A stretch of 64,000 bases of DNA from Streptococcus chenjunshii (GTDB taxonomy: Bacteria > Bacillota > Bacilli > Lactobacillales > Streptococcaceae), in NCBI RefSeq assembly GCF_003086355.1, contig NZ_CP031733.1:806001-870000 (forward strand), read 5' to 3'. Positions 8,246 to 16,689 of the stretch are shown piece by piece; the first letter of the stretch is position 1, and the number at the start of each line of letters is the position of its first letter. The translations under genes were made by a program, and so were the position numbers. The notes under the pieces were generated by a model. It ran no database searches and was not told the DNA's origin. It saw only the letters and a program-made list of their open reading frames with translations.

Positions 8246-9565
8246 ATGCTTGTCGAACGTTTGTGGATTCAGCAGCAGCCCAGCGTAAAAAAGGCTTGGC
8301 TAGCTCTCTTAAAAACAAATGGGATTCGTGATGAAGACAGTATAGAAGCAGTTTATGGGATTTATGACGGAGAGGAACTGATAGCTACAGGCAGCATTTT
8401 TGATAATGTGATTAAGTGTGTCGCAGTTGACGGCCGTTATACAGGCGGAACGGTCATCAGTACCTTAATAACCCACTTAGAGTCCTTGATTTTTGAAAGC
8501 TTTGACAGCTGCTACCTTTATACGAAACCAGATGCAAGCTTGTCTTTTGAATATTTAGGTTTTAAGGAATTGGCTCGAGTACCAGATAAGCTGGTTTTTA
8601 TGGAAAAAGCGGTCAAAGGCCTTCCCGCTTACCTTGATGCTTTAAAAATGAATAGAGTGCAAGGTTCTACAAAGGGAGCCATTGTTATGAATGCTAATCC
8701 CTTTACGAAGGGCCACCTCTATCTTGTAGAACAAGCAGTGAAAAAGGTGGATGTCCTGTATCTCTTTGTCGTTTCTCAAGATCGTTCTTATGTCAGTTTT
8801 GAGGACCGCCTTGCTTTAGTTAGAGCCGGTGTCTCGCATCTGGATCAGGTGAAAGTCCTTGAGACGGGTCCTTACATGGTATCGACAGCTACTTTCCCAT
8901 CCTACTTTTTACCTGAAGAAGAAAACGTAGCAAGAATTCAAGCTCATTTGGATGCTCAGCTGTTTAAAAAGCATATCGTTCCGGCTCTGGGATTGACCCA
9001 CCGCTTTTTAGGAACAGAACCCAACTCCCCGGTTACAGCTATCTATAATCAAGAATTAAATAGGGTTTTGTCACCCACTGTTGATCTTGTTGTCATTGAG
9101 AGAAGGAAACAGGCCGGTGAGGCCATCAGTGCTTCCCGTGTCCGTGAATTGTGGCGGAAAGGTGAACTTGCCCAAATCAAACCTTTGGTTCCACCGTCTA
9201 CCTATCAGTATATTAAACAAAAAATAGAAAGGACTCAAAGCTTTATGAATCATTTTGAATTAAGGCAGCAGGGTACCGCCGGCACCTTAGAATCATCAGA
9301 TGTCCAGATTTTAATTGATCAAAATTCTGGAAATGGTATTGAATTGGAACTGACCAGTTCGGTTGAAAAGCAGTTTGGGGCCCAAATTCGCAAAGTTATT
9401 CAAGAGACTTTGTCTTCTATGGGGGTTCAGGATGCTAAACTGGTTGTCAAAGATCAAGGTGCTTTGGATTGCACCATCAGAGCGCGTTTGATTGCAGCTG
9501 TCCATCGTGCCAGCGGTCAGACAGAATCCATCAACTGGGAGGAGATTGAACAATGGAACGATTAA
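8246..9565 (+). CDS. citC: Citrate lyase ligase CitC fused in frame to citrate lyase acyl carrier CitD
   Basis: CitC acetylates the thiol of the citrate lyase prosthetic group using acetate and ATP, switching the lyase on. One uninterrupted frame encodes 439 residues. It holds an N-terminal GNAT-like domain (about 1-130), a nucleotidyltransferase domain with IVMNANPFTKGHLYLVEQA and EAISASRVREL, and from residue 334 a complete CitD acyl carrier. CitC normally ends at about residue 340 and CitD is a separate gene; here no stop codon lies between them. I chose ATG 8246 (preceded by GGGGGAC) because its N-terminus aligns with known CitC; upstream in-frame ATGs lack a Shine-Dalgarno. Either a true fusion or a readable frame with a second start at citD. 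Confidence 0.85.
   Translation: MLVERLWIQQQPSVKKAWLALLKTNGIRDEDSIEAVYGIYDGEELIATGSIFDNVIKCVAVDGRYTGGTVISTLITHLESLIFESFDSCYLYTKPDASLSFEYLGFKELARVPDKLVFMEKAVKGLPAYLDALKMNRVQGSTKGAIVMNANPFTKGHLYLVEQAVKKVDVLYLFVVSQDRSYVSFEDRLALVRAGVSHLDQVKVLETGPYMVSTATFPSYFLPEEENVARIQAHLDAQLFKKHIVPALGLTHRFLGTEPNSPVTAIYNQELNRVLSPTVDLVVIERRKQAGEAISASRVRELWRKGELAQIKPLVPPSTYQYIKQKIERTQSFMNHFELRQQGTAGTLESSDVQILIDQNSGNGIELELTSSVEKQFGAQIRKVIQETLSSMGVQDAKLVVKDQGALDCTIRARLIAAVHRASGQTESINWEEIEQWND
9245..9565 (+). CDS. citD: Citrate lyase gamma subunit (acyl carrier protein), possible internal start within the citC frame
   Basis: Acyl carrier of citrate lyase, which holds the 2'-(5''-phosphoribosyl)-3'-dephospho-CoA group on which the citryl thioester is formed. 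From ATG 9245 the frame gives 106 residues, the normal CitD length. It begins MNHFELRQQGTAGTLESSDV; the first serine of LESSD (S17) is the attachment site by analogy with Klebsiella CitD. The segment KGALDCT is represented here by QGALDCTIRARLIAAVHRA. A GAAAGGA about 11 nt before the ATG could serve as its own Shine-Dalgarno, so free CitD may be made even though the frame is continuous with citC. It overlaps citE by 13 nt. Confidence 0.75.
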   Translation: MNHFELRQQGTAGTLESSDVQILIDQNSGNGIELELTSSVEKQFGAQIRKVIQETLSSMGVQDAKLVVKDQGALDCTIRARLIAAVHRASGQTESINWEEIEQWND

Positions 9566-10446
9566 GAAGAACTATGATGTTTGTTCCAGCTAGCAATCCG
9601 GCTATGCTGAGAGATGCCAATCTTTATGGTGCGGATTCTATTATGTTTGATCTTGAAGATTCCGTATCACTTAAAGAAAAAGACAGCGCACGGTTTCTGC
9701 TCTATCAGGCGGTTAAAACATTTGATTTCGGGGATACAGAAACGATCGTTCGGATTAATGATTTAGCTGCAGGCGGACGTGATGACATTGAGGCTATGGT
9801 GCGTGCCGGTATTGACTGTATTAGGCTTCCGAAAACTGAAACAGCTCAGGACGTTACTGACGTTGACGAGGTTATTACCGAGGTTGAGGAACAAATCGGC
9901 CGGCCAGTAGGGTCAACAAAGATGTTCTGTGCTATTGAAGGGCCAATCGGTGTGTTTAATGCCTTGGCCATAGCGACAGCCAGTGAACGGGTTGTGGGTA
10001 TTGCTTTAGGAGCAGAAGATTATGTCACAGCTATGAAAACAAAACGCTACCCAGAAAAGGATGGGGAAGAACTCTTCTTTGCACGTTCTATGATTGTCCA
10101 TGCGGCACGTGCAGCAGGTATCGCGGCAGTTGATACTGTTTTCTCAGATGTCAATGATATGGATAATTTCAGACGTGAAGTGGAACGTATTAAGCAGCTC
10201 GGTTTTGATGGCAAATCAGTCATCAATCCCCGTCAGATTCCGGTGGTTAACGATGTCTTTACTCCTACGGAAAAAGAAATCAGTCATGCTCAGCAAGTTA
10301 TGGCAGCCATAGCAGAAGCTGAGGCCAAGGGATCCGGTGTGGTTTCTTTAAACGGCAAGATGATTGATAAACCGATTGTAGAACGTGCGCAGCGCGCATT
10401 AGCTTTGGCACAGGCTGCAGGAGTTATAGAGGAGGCAGAGTGGTAA
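9553..10446 (+). CDS. citE: Citrate lyase beta subunit (citryl-ACP lyase)
   Basis: Cleaves the citryl thioester on CitD into acetyl-CitD and oxaloacetate. The 297 residues form the HpcH/HpaI-type TIM barrel of CitE: RRTMMFVPASNPAML at the N-terminus, IMFDLEDSVSLKEKD with the conserved acidic pair, and IEGPIGVFNALAIA and IALGAEDYVTAM with Mg2+-binding acids. Length is standard. ATG 9553 lies within the last codons of the citC-citD frame and the stop is one base before citF, so the three are translationally coupled. Confidence 0.97.
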   Translation: MERLRRTMMFVPASNPAMLRDANLYGADSIMFDLEDSVSLKEKDSARFLLYQAVKTFDFGDTETIVRINDLAAGGRDDIEAMVRAGIDCIRLPKTETAQDVTDVDEVITEVEEQIGRPVGSTKMFCAIEGPIGVFNALAIATASERVVGIALGAEDYVTAMKTKRYPEKDGEELFFARSMIVHAARAAGIAAVDTVFSDVNDMDNFRREVERIKQLGFDGKSVINPRQIPVVNDVFTPTEKEISHAQQVMAAIAEAEAKGSGVVSLNGKMIDKPIVERAQRALALAQAAGVIEEAEW

Positions 10447-10447
10447 T

Positions 10448-11989
10448 ATGGTTTTAAATACATTAGGACGAGATATTCCGGCAGAGTATGCTGAACAATA
10501 TGGCGTTTTTTCAGGAGAACTTGCAGCCATTAATGATTATCAGGAATCCAGCCGTCACATCCAGCCGGTCAAACCTCGTGATCAAAAATTACTCTCATCT
10601 ATTCGTGAAGCAATTGAGAGAACAGGTCTCAAAGATGGTATGACTATCTCCTTTCACCACCATTTCCGTGAGGGAGATTATGTCATGAATTTGGTTATGG
10701 ACGAAATCGCCAAGATGGGCATCAAAAACCTATCCATTGCTCCAAGTTCTATTGCCAATGTCCACGCCCCTTTGATTGAACATATCAAAAACGGTGTGGT
10801 TTCTAACATTACTTCCAGCGGATTGCGTGACAAGCTAGGAGCCGCTATTTCCGAAGGGATTATGGAAAATCCTGTTGTTATCCGTTCTCATGGCGGCCGT
10901 GCGCGTGCTGTCGCCAGAGGAGATATTCATATTGATGTGGCTTTCTTAGGGGCTCCAAGTTCAGATGCGTACGGGAATGCCAATGGAACAAAGGGAAAAG
11001 CAACCTGCGGTTCTTTAGGGTATGCCATGGTTGATGCTAAGTATGCGGATCAGGTTGTCATTATTACGGATACCTTGGTCCCTTATCCGAATACCCCTGT
11101 CAGCATTCCTCAGACCGATGTTGATTATGTTGTTGTAGTTGATGCTATCGGCGATCCAAACGGTATTGCCAAAGGTGCAACCCGCTTCACTAAGAATCCA
11201 AAGGAATTGCTCATAGCAGAGTATGCCTCTAAAGTGATTACCAATTCTCCCTACTATAAGGAAGGTTTCTCTTTCCAAACAGGGACAGGCGGTGCTTCAC
11301 TTGCAGTGACGCGTTTTATACGCGAACAGATGATAAAAGATGGAATAAAAGCGAATTTTGCGCTTGGCGGTATTACAAATGCTATGGTTGAATTGCTTGA
11401 AGAGGGATTGGTTGAAAAAATCATCGACGTTCAGGATTTCGATCATCCGTCAGCTCTGTCTTTGGACCGCAATGCTGGGAAACACTACGAAATTGATGCT
11501 AATATGTATGCTTCGCCCCTGAGCAAAGGTTCTGCCATTAACCAGCTGGATACTTGTATCCTTTCGGCACTGGAAGTTGATACAGATTTTAATGTGAATG
11601 TTATGACAGGGTCAGATGGTGTTATCCGCGGCGCCTCAGGCGGCCACAGTGACACAGCCTTTGCTGCTAAAATGAGCTTGGTTATCTCACCATTAGTTCG
11701 GGGACGGATTCCAACTTTTGTTGAAAAAGTGAATACGGTTATTACGCCGGGAACCAGTGTTGATGTTGTGGTTACCGAAATTGGAATTGCCATCAATCCA
11801 AACCGTCCAGATTTGGTGGAACATTTCAAAGAACTGAAAGTCCCTCAATTTACTATTAAAGAGCTGCAGGAAAAGGCTTATGAAATTGTTGGGCATCCAG
11901 ATCCTATCCAATATGGAGATAAGGTTGTAGCCCTCATTGAATACCGAGACGGAACTCTGATTGACACGGTTAAAAATATTTTACATTAA
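10448..11989 (+). CDS. citF: Citrate lyase alpha subunit (citrate:acetyl-ACP transferase)
   Basis: Exchanges acetyl for citryl on the acyl carrier CitD, the first half-reaction of citrate lyase. At 513 residues it has the usual CitF length and its two CoA-transferase-like halves. Visible family segments are FHHHFREGDYVMN near residue 65, NITSSGLRDKLG, RSHGGRARAVARGD and QTGTGGASLAVTRF. The product joins CitD and CitE in the lyase complex. It starts one base after the citE stop and is followed after 20 nt by the transporter gene. Confidence 0.97.
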   Translation: MVLNTLGRDIPAEYAEQYGVFSGELAAINDYQESSRHIQPVKPRDQKLLSSIREAIERTGLKDGMTISFHHHFREGDYVMNLVMDEIAKMGIKNLSIAPSSIANVHAPLIEHIKNGVVSNITSSGLRDKLGAAISEGIMENPVVIRSHGGRARAVARGDIHIDVAFLGAPSSDAYGNANGTKGKATCGSLGYAMVDAKYADQVVIITDTLVPYPNTPVSIPQTDVDYVVVVDAIGDPNGIAKGATRFTKNPKELLIAEYASKVITNSPYYKEGFSFQTGTGGASLAVTRFIREQMIKDGIKANFALGGITNAMVELLEEGLVEKIIDVQDFDHPSALSLDRNAGKHYEIDANMYASPLSKGSAINQLDTCILSALEVDTDFNVNVMTGSDGVIRGASGGHSDTAFAAKMSLVISPLVRGRIPTFVEKVNTVITPGTSVDVVVTEIGIAINPNRPDLVEHFKELKVPQFTIKELQEKAYEIVGHPDPIQYGDKVVALIEYRDGTLIDTVKNILH

Positions 11990-12009
11990 TATAAGAGGAG
12001 GAATATTTC

Positions 12010-13296
12010 ATGAAAAACGTGAAATTTCTAGGTCTGCCGCCTTATCTGGCGGCGGTATTAATTGTTATCTGTCTGATAACCATGTACATGGGTGCCTTGC
12101 CGACTGATTTGGGCGGAGCCTTTGCTATTATGCTTTCAATCGGTGTCGTCTTCAATGAAATTGGAAAACGTATTCCCATTTGGAATATCTACATCGGCGG
12201 CGGTTTGGTACTGGCCTTTCTCGGCAGCTCAGCTTTAGTTTATTTTAATTTCATCCCGAAAACCTATGTTGAAGCCATGAATTGGGCTACAGAAGATGCC
12301 GATTTTTTGACACTGTTCATCGTCATCTTAATCACAGGCTCTATCTTAGGACTTGAGCGGAAACTTTTGCTCAGGTCAATGGCTGGTTATATTCCGGCAA
12401 TTTTAGGCGGTGTCGTTGGTGCAGCTTTATTGGGGATTATCACAGGACTTTTATTTGGTATCAATCCAGCCGATGTGGTCATCAGATATGTTCTTCCAGT
12501 TATGGGCGGCGGTAATGGTGCCGGTGCGGTGCCGCTCAGCCAAATTTATGAAAAAACGACAGGGCTGCCGGCATCCAGTTATTACAGCTTTGCGATTACG
12601 ATTTTGACCATTGCAAATATTTTTGCTATTGTTGCCGCAGGTCTTCTTAACGGTATCGGCAAAAGAGCCACTAATTTGACTGGTGATGGCAAAACCTTGA
12701 TGAGGAATTCAGAAGAGATTGCTGCAGAAAAAGATGATGTCAAACTCTCTATGATTGACTACGGCGGTGCTTTCCTGCTGGCCTTGACCTTCTATGCTTT
12801 AGGCTGTCTCTTTAGTGAAGCTCTGCTGCCAACAATCTTTGGCGTTCAAATCCATACTTTTGCTTACATGATTATCTTTGTGGTAATAGCAAATGCCTTG
12901 GGTGTTATTCCTACTTACGTTCGCAAGGCTGCTACTGTTCTCCAGAGTTTCTTTACGAAAAATATGATTTTGATTATCATGGTTGGGGTAGGAATCGATA
13001 CGGATCTCGGAGAGTTGGCCTCAGCTATCACCTTCTCAAATGTCATGATGGCCTTAATGATTATTATAGGAGCAATTTTAGGTTCAGCTATTATTGGCTA
13101 CTTAGTAGGATTTTATCCGATCGATTCAGCTGTCACAGCTGGTCTATGTATGGCTAATCGCGGCGGTTCCGGAGACTTAGCCGTTCTCGGTGCTTCTGAG
13201 CGGATGGACTTGATTTCCTATGCACAGCTGTCTTCACGTCTAGGCGGCGGCATTGTATTGGTTATCGGAAGTATCGTCTTCGGTATGTTCTTGTAA
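12010..13296 (+). CDS. 2-hydroxycarboxylate transporter (citrate/malate uptake)
   Basis: A membrane carrier of the 2HCT family (CitS, CitP, CimH, MaeN) that brings citrate or malate into the cell. The 428-residue protein has about eleven hydrophobic segments and both family re-entrant loop motifs: GGGNGAGAVPLSQIY (near residue 163) and MANRGGSGDLAVLG (near residue 380). The C-terminal YAQLSSRLGGG carries the arginine that contacts the substrate carboxylate in CitP. Its place right after citF points to citrate as the substrate; whether it couples to Na+, H+ or lactate exchange cannot be read from the sequence. AAGAGGAGG precedes ATG 12010. Confidence 0.93.
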   Translation: MKNVKFLGLPPYLAAVLIVICLITMYMGALPTDLGGAFAIMLSIGVVFNEIGKRIPIWNIYIGGGLVLAFLGSSALVYFNFIPKTYVEAMNWATEDADFLTLFIVILITGSILGLERKLLLRSMAGYIPAILGGVVGAALLGIITGLLFGINPADVVIRYVLPVMGGGNGAGAVPLSQIYEKTTGLPASSYYSFAITILTIANIFAIVAAGLLNGIGKRATNLTGDGKTLMRNSEEIAAEKDDVKLSMIDYGGAFLLALTFYALGCLFSEALLPTIFGVQIHTFAYMIIFVVIANALGVIPTYVRKAATVLQSFFTKNMILIIMVGVGIDTDLGELASAITFSNVMMALMIIIGAILGSAIIGYLVGFYPIDSAVTAGLCMANRGGSGDLAVLGASERMDLISYAQLSSRLGGGIVLVIGSIVFGMFL

Positions 13297-13312
13297 TCTG
13301 TAAAATGTATAA

Positions 13313-13503
13313 GAGGCTGGGACACAAAAGTCCTGCCTCGTTTTACTTTTTTAACATATGTGTTTGGCGCAGTGGCTGATTGGAAGTTCTTATCCCTTGT
13401 TGCACAGGGAATGGCAATATCCCTAATCAACTGTAACTGTGTGGGGTGGAATAATAAAATCGAATTCGTCATTTTATGACATTTACCGATTTTTGTCCCA
13501 CTT
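13313..13503. repeat. Family B palindromic repeat, copy 1
   Basis: Begins GAGGCTGGGACACAAAAGTC and ends ATTTTTGTCCCACT, with GGGACAAAA-type sequence and its complement at the two ends. The interior holds CCTGCCTCGTTTTAC, TCTTATCCCTTGTTGCACAG and TCATTTTATGACATTTACCG segments shared with the other family B copies. It directly follows the citrate transporter gene. Confidence 0.8.
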
Positions 13504-13519
13504 TCTTCTTAGTGGAACT

Positions 13520-13626
13520 GAACACGGCCTAAACGCTGTGAGAAAAAGACAGCCTGTCCTAGAGCCTTGCGGCTCTTCGTCCAGTCTCCTATTTTCTCTT
13601 TGCGTTTTTAACGGCCTTTGTATCTT
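13520..13626 (+). repeat. Family A modular element, copy 5 (107 nt)
   Basis: Type I stem and short core, nearly identical to copies 1-3. It follows the family B repeat and a TTCTTAGTGG remnant, and is joined to copy 6 by AGTGGAACT. Confidence 0.85.
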
Positions 13627-13635
13627 AGTGGAACT

Positions 13636-13740
13636 GAACACGGCCTAAAATCCTAATGAAAAAGATGCCTGCCAGCGTGATGCAAGCATCACTTGTCAGT
13701 CCCTATTTTCATACGGATTTCTTAACGGCCTTTGTATCTT
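13636..13740 (+). repeat. Family A modular element, copy 6 (105 nt, type II stem)
   Basis: ATCCTAATGAAAA pairs with TTTTCATACGGAT. The short core contains GATGCAAGCATC, a self-complementary hairpin. The element ends GTATCTT directly before AGTGAAGGAG, the Shine-Dalgarno of citX. Confidence 0.85.
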
Positions 13741-13755
13741 AGTGAAGGAGTAGAT

Positions 13756-14298
13756 ATGTTTTCATCTGGTTCATCGGTATCGCTGCAGGAGGTCTTAGCC
13801 GACAGAGAACTGCGTTTAGAAACTCAAGGGCACCTGCTAGAGTTATATAGGGATAAAGTCCTTCTTGATTTTAAGTGCAATATTCCTGGACCAATCAAGA
13901 ATAATACCGACATTGAGCGCCTATTTCGGCATGGTTTGGAAGAAATTGTTCACCTATTGGACGAGCACAGCATTTCGATTCTTTATCGGCAACAGAGGAA
14001 TACTAAAGCCGGACTGGAAGCTTTTTTAGTGCTTGATTCAGCTCCTGAGCCCTTAAAACGTTTGATGATTGCCTTTGAAGAGTCTACTCCCCTGGCTAGG
14101 CTGTACGACAGTGATATTTTGTACAGGAAGTCTGATTATTCGAGTCCTGTCAGTCTGTCGCGTCAGGAATTAGGTTACCCCCAGAGAAGCTGTTTGATTT
14201 GCGACAGGCCTGCTAAAGAGTGCGGACGCAGCAGGCGGCATTCTGTTGAAGAGATGCAAGCTGAGATAGCAAGCTTGTATCAGCAGTATATGCCGTGA
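13756..14298 (+). CDS. citX: Holo-citrate lyase synthase (apo-CitD phosphoribosyl-dephospho-CoA transferase)
   Basis: Transfers the phosphoribosyl-dephospho-CoA prosthetic group to a serine of apo-CitD. The 180-residue protein has the CitX features STPLARLYDSDIL (variant of the G-R-xx-R-L-x-D-x-D motif) near residue 110 and the C-terminal cysteine-rich RSCLICDRPAKECGRSRRH. I chose ATG 13756 after GAAGGAG; upstream in-frame codons lie in the repeat. It is separated from the transporter gene by about 450 nt of repeats, so its expression may be influenced by them. Confidence 0.93.
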   Translation: MFSSGSSVSLQEVLADRELRLETQGHLLELYRDKVLLDFKCNIPGPIKNNTDIERLFRHGLEEIVHLLDEHSISILYRQQRNTKAGLEAFLVLDSAPEPLKRLMIAFEESTPLARLYDSDILYRKSDYSSPVSLSRQELGYPQRSCLICDRPAKECGRSRRHSVEEMQAEIASLYQQYMP

Positions 14299-14484
14299 TA
14301 TAGGCTTGCCGTCTTTAAATTAGTCTTTTGTCTGACTGATTTTGATCCATTATCTGTTTTAAAAAAGTGAAATAGACTTTTTAAAATGACCACTGTTTCC
14401 AATATACAAATTTATGAAAAGCTGAGAAAAGAAAACGGCCGAAAAAGTCAGTTTTATACATAAATCCAAACAGCTGATATAGCA

Positions 14485-14539
14485 AAAACGAATCCTTTTC
14501 GGTGAATTCCATAGTATGGAGCTGAAAGGGATTCGTTTT
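14485..14539. terminator. Bidirectional terminator between citX and citG
   Basis: AAAACGAATCCTTTTC (14485-14500) and GAAAGGGATTCGTTTT (14524-14539) pair over 16 bp, and the loop side extends with TTCCATA/TATGGA. A- and T-rich flanks on both sides suit the convergent citX (+) and citG (-). The remaining 14299-14484 shows no gene. Confidence 0.8.
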
Positions 14540-14593
14540 GGGTTTAGGCATCATTTAGGAATAAGGGAAAAGCCGGTATTCTTCGCTGCGAGC

Positions 14594-15466
14594 TTAAAGG
14601 AATCCTTCTAACTGAATAAAGAAGTAGCTGAGTGCCAAAAAATCAGCAGTACCTCCAGGACTGAGGTGTTTTTGGATAAGAAAGCGATCATAGTCAGAGA
14701 GCCATTGGCGGGTCTGCTCTGATGATAAGTTTTGACTGAGAGCGTTTCGGCTTTGTCTTTTTACGTTCTGCCAGACTGCTATCCCGCCTCTGTGGATGAG
14801 ATTTCCATCCTCAACATGTGCCATAAGGAATATGGTCGCCTTGTGAAAGGCTTCCTCGGCGGAGCCATGCTCCAAGCTGTATCTCAGCATGGGGAGTAAG
14901 AGCTGCAGAGTCGGATAGCCGCCGGCCGCCTCCCCTCTGATTCCTTTAAGTCCGTACTCTAAGTAAAGTTTTTCACCATAGGAAAGAGTCTCCCTATTTT
15001 GCGTTTCAATCTGCTGAAAATCTTTCTCCATAGACTGACTGCAGATAGCAGGTATAAGCTTCAAAATGGCGGAGCTGTCTTCCGATGATAGTGGAAAAGA
15101 TTTGGGATGGCCTTTTAAAAAGTAGCCTGCAGCACTGAGAATCAGAGCAAAGGAAAAATTGGCTCCTTTGTGAGTGTTGATACCTTTTGTTGCCTCAAAC
15201 ATCGCTTTTTCAGCTTCAATGCCAATCGATCTAACCTGTTCGAATAGGGCTTGCAGAGAACCTGAGTGATTCAGCCCTGCTTCGACATAATCCTTGAAAA
15301 AAGGAAATAGAGCCATACTGCTTTTAATAAAGAGAGGAAAGTCCATATCATCATGAGAGCCGTTATTAAACCGATCGACTAACCCTGGTTTAGGCGTCAG
15401 ACTAAGTTCGTAAAGAAGAGCAGTAGAGGCCAGAGCTGCTATTGTGCGGGATAAAGGTTCAGTCAA
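14594..15466 (-). CDS. citG: Triphosphoribosyl-dephospho-CoA synthase
   Basis: Makes the precursor of the citrate lyase prosthetic group from dephospho-CoA and ATP. The 290 residues show the family's N-terminal LTPKPGLVDRFNNGSHDDMDF, GINTHKGANFSFALILSAAG near residue 95 and the GLKGIRGEAAGGYPTL segment, all typical of CitG/MdcB. The start is TTG 15466 within the stop of the upstream regulator gene (ATTGACTGA), giving an 8-nt overlap and translational coupling. It is transcribed against the rest of the cit cluster. Confidence 0.93.
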   Translation of the reverse strand: MTEPLSRTIAALASTALLYELSLTPKPGLVDRFNNGSHDDMDFPLFIKSSMALFPFFKDYVEAGLNHSGSLQALFEQVRSIGIEAEKAMFEATKGINTHKGANFSFALILSAAGYFLKGHPKSFPLSSEDSSAILKLIPAICSQSMEKDFQQIETQNRETLSYGEKLYLEYGLKGIRGEAAGGYPTLQLLLPMLRYSLEHGSAEEAFHKATIFLMAHVEDGNLIHRGGIAVWQNVKRQSRNALSQNLSSEQTRQWLSDYDRFLIQKHLSPGGTADFLALSYFFIQLEGFL

Positions 15467-16154
15467 TTTGGCGTTTCTCCATTTCCTGAATGATAAATGT
15501 TAAGGAATGGCCAAGGTGTTCTGAAGTTACTCTTCTGATGGTTTCCTCGTCCCGCTTTTTCATTGCCTCGTAGAGTTGCCAATGTTCTTTCAGGGCAATA
15601 TGGCGGCGTTCAGCTGCCCGAATGGAGACATCCCTAAAATACAGCAAATATTCTCTCAGCGTTTCGGCGATATTTTTCATGCGCGGCATCTGGCTCTTGT
15701 CATAGATAAACTGGTTGAAGTCAGTAAAATTTTTAAGGAGAAGATCAACCTGATCTGTGCGATCGAGATAGTCGCCATGCTTCAAAAGTTCTTTTAAATC
15801 ATCAAAGTCCTCAGCTGTCATTAACTGAGCAGCTTTTGTTGTAGCCAAGATGTCAAGAGCTTTGCGAATATCGAAAATCTCATAAGCATCAGATATGCTG
15901 ATTCCCTTAACAACTGTTCCGATTTTTGGGATGTGTTCCACAAGCCCTTCCTTGGTCAGCTCCTGAAGAGCATATCGGATAGGTGTCCGGCTGATATTGA
16001 GCAATTCGGCATATTCTTTTTCATTGATGCGTTCGCCGGCAGGAATTTCCCTGAGGATAATTGTTTTTCGAAAAGCATCGTACAGAGATTCTTTTAAAGT
16101 CTTCCGAGAACTCTGCTGAAAGTTTTTCTTAACAACTTCGATATATGGATTCAT
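15459..16154 (-). CDS. GntR-family transcriptional regulator with FCD domain, likely citrate regulator
   Basis: A 231-residue FadR-type regulator. The N-terminal winged helix (about 20-90) contains LNISRTPIRYALQELTKEGL, and the C-terminal all-helical FCD ligand domain contains IFDIRKALDILATTKAA and the SEHLGHSL end with metal-binding-type histidine. It is co-transcribed with citG and divergent from ptsH. By position it is analogous to CitO of Enterococcus faecalis, which activates cit genes with citrate; that role here is inference. The paired direct repeats at the oadA promoter are candidate targets. Confidence 0.85.
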   Translation of the reverse strand: MNPYIEVVKKNFQQSSRKTLKESLYDAFRKTIILREIPAGERINEKEYAELLNISRTPIRYALQELTKEGLVEHIPKIGTVVKGISISDAYEIFDIRKALDILATTKAAQLMTAEDFDDLKELLKHGDYLDRTDQVDLLLKNFTDFNQFIYDKSQMPRMKNIAETLREYLLYFRDVSIRAAERRHIALKEHWQLYEAMKKRDEETIRRVTSEHLGHSLTFIIQEMEKRQID

Positions 16155-16330
16155 ATTAACACCCTTTTACTTAGATAATGAGCAAAGTGTGACATGTACT
16201 TCTTCACTATATATTATACTTGATTTTAGCTTGAGAATAAAGTCAATGTGTATAAGAATGAGCACAATTTATGTTTGATTTAGCAGGTTTAATTTCATGG
16301 ATAATTTTCAGAAAAAAAGCAGTCTAGCAA

Positions 16331-16358
16331 TTGAAAAAAAAATAAAATTTGGTATAAT
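16331..16358 (+). promoter_or_regulatory. Promoter of ptsH-ptsI
   Basis: TTGAAA (16331-16336), a 16-nt spacer and TATAAT (16353-16358) preceded by TGG (extended -10). It lies 65 nt before ptsH. The divergent regulator promoter on the minus strand has a TATAAT near 16205-16215 but no clear -35. Confidence 0.75.
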
Positions 16359-16423
16359 ACTAAGATGTAAGGGTTATCATAGGATAATTCAAAAATACAC
16401 AAAATGAGAAGGAGAACCATACT

Positions 16424-16687
16424 ATGGCTTCAAAAGATTTTCACATTGTTGCAGAAACAGGAATTCATGCACGTCCGGCTACTTTACTTGTGCAAACAGC
16501 TAGTAAATTTGCCTCAGATATCACTTTGGACTACAAAGGGAAAGCAGTAAACCTTAAGTCTATTATGGGAGTTATGAGCCTTGGTGTTGGTCAAGGCGCT
16601 GATGTGACGATCTCTGCAGAAGGCGCTGATGCTGATGATGCCCTTGCAGCAATCGAAGAAACGATGACTAAAGAAGGATTGGCATAA
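16424..16687 (+). CDS. ptsH: Phosphocarrier protein HPr
   Basis: General PTS phosphocarrier that passes phosphate from enzyme I to the sugar-specific EIIA domains. It is 87 residues, full length. The active-site histidine H15 lies in [12 protein letters not shown]. The regulatory serine S46, target of HPr kinase in Firmicutes, lies in [12 protein letters not shown]. Phospho-Ser46 HPr is the corepressor of CcpA, which ties this gene to the cre-like sites in the window. It is 2 nt from ptsI. Confidence 0.99.
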
Positions 16688-16689
16688 TT

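Noticed and set aside
13439..13648. Open frame of 69 codons between the citrate transporter and citX
   Set aside because: It lies wholly within family B and family A repeats and the same reading does not hold in the other copies.
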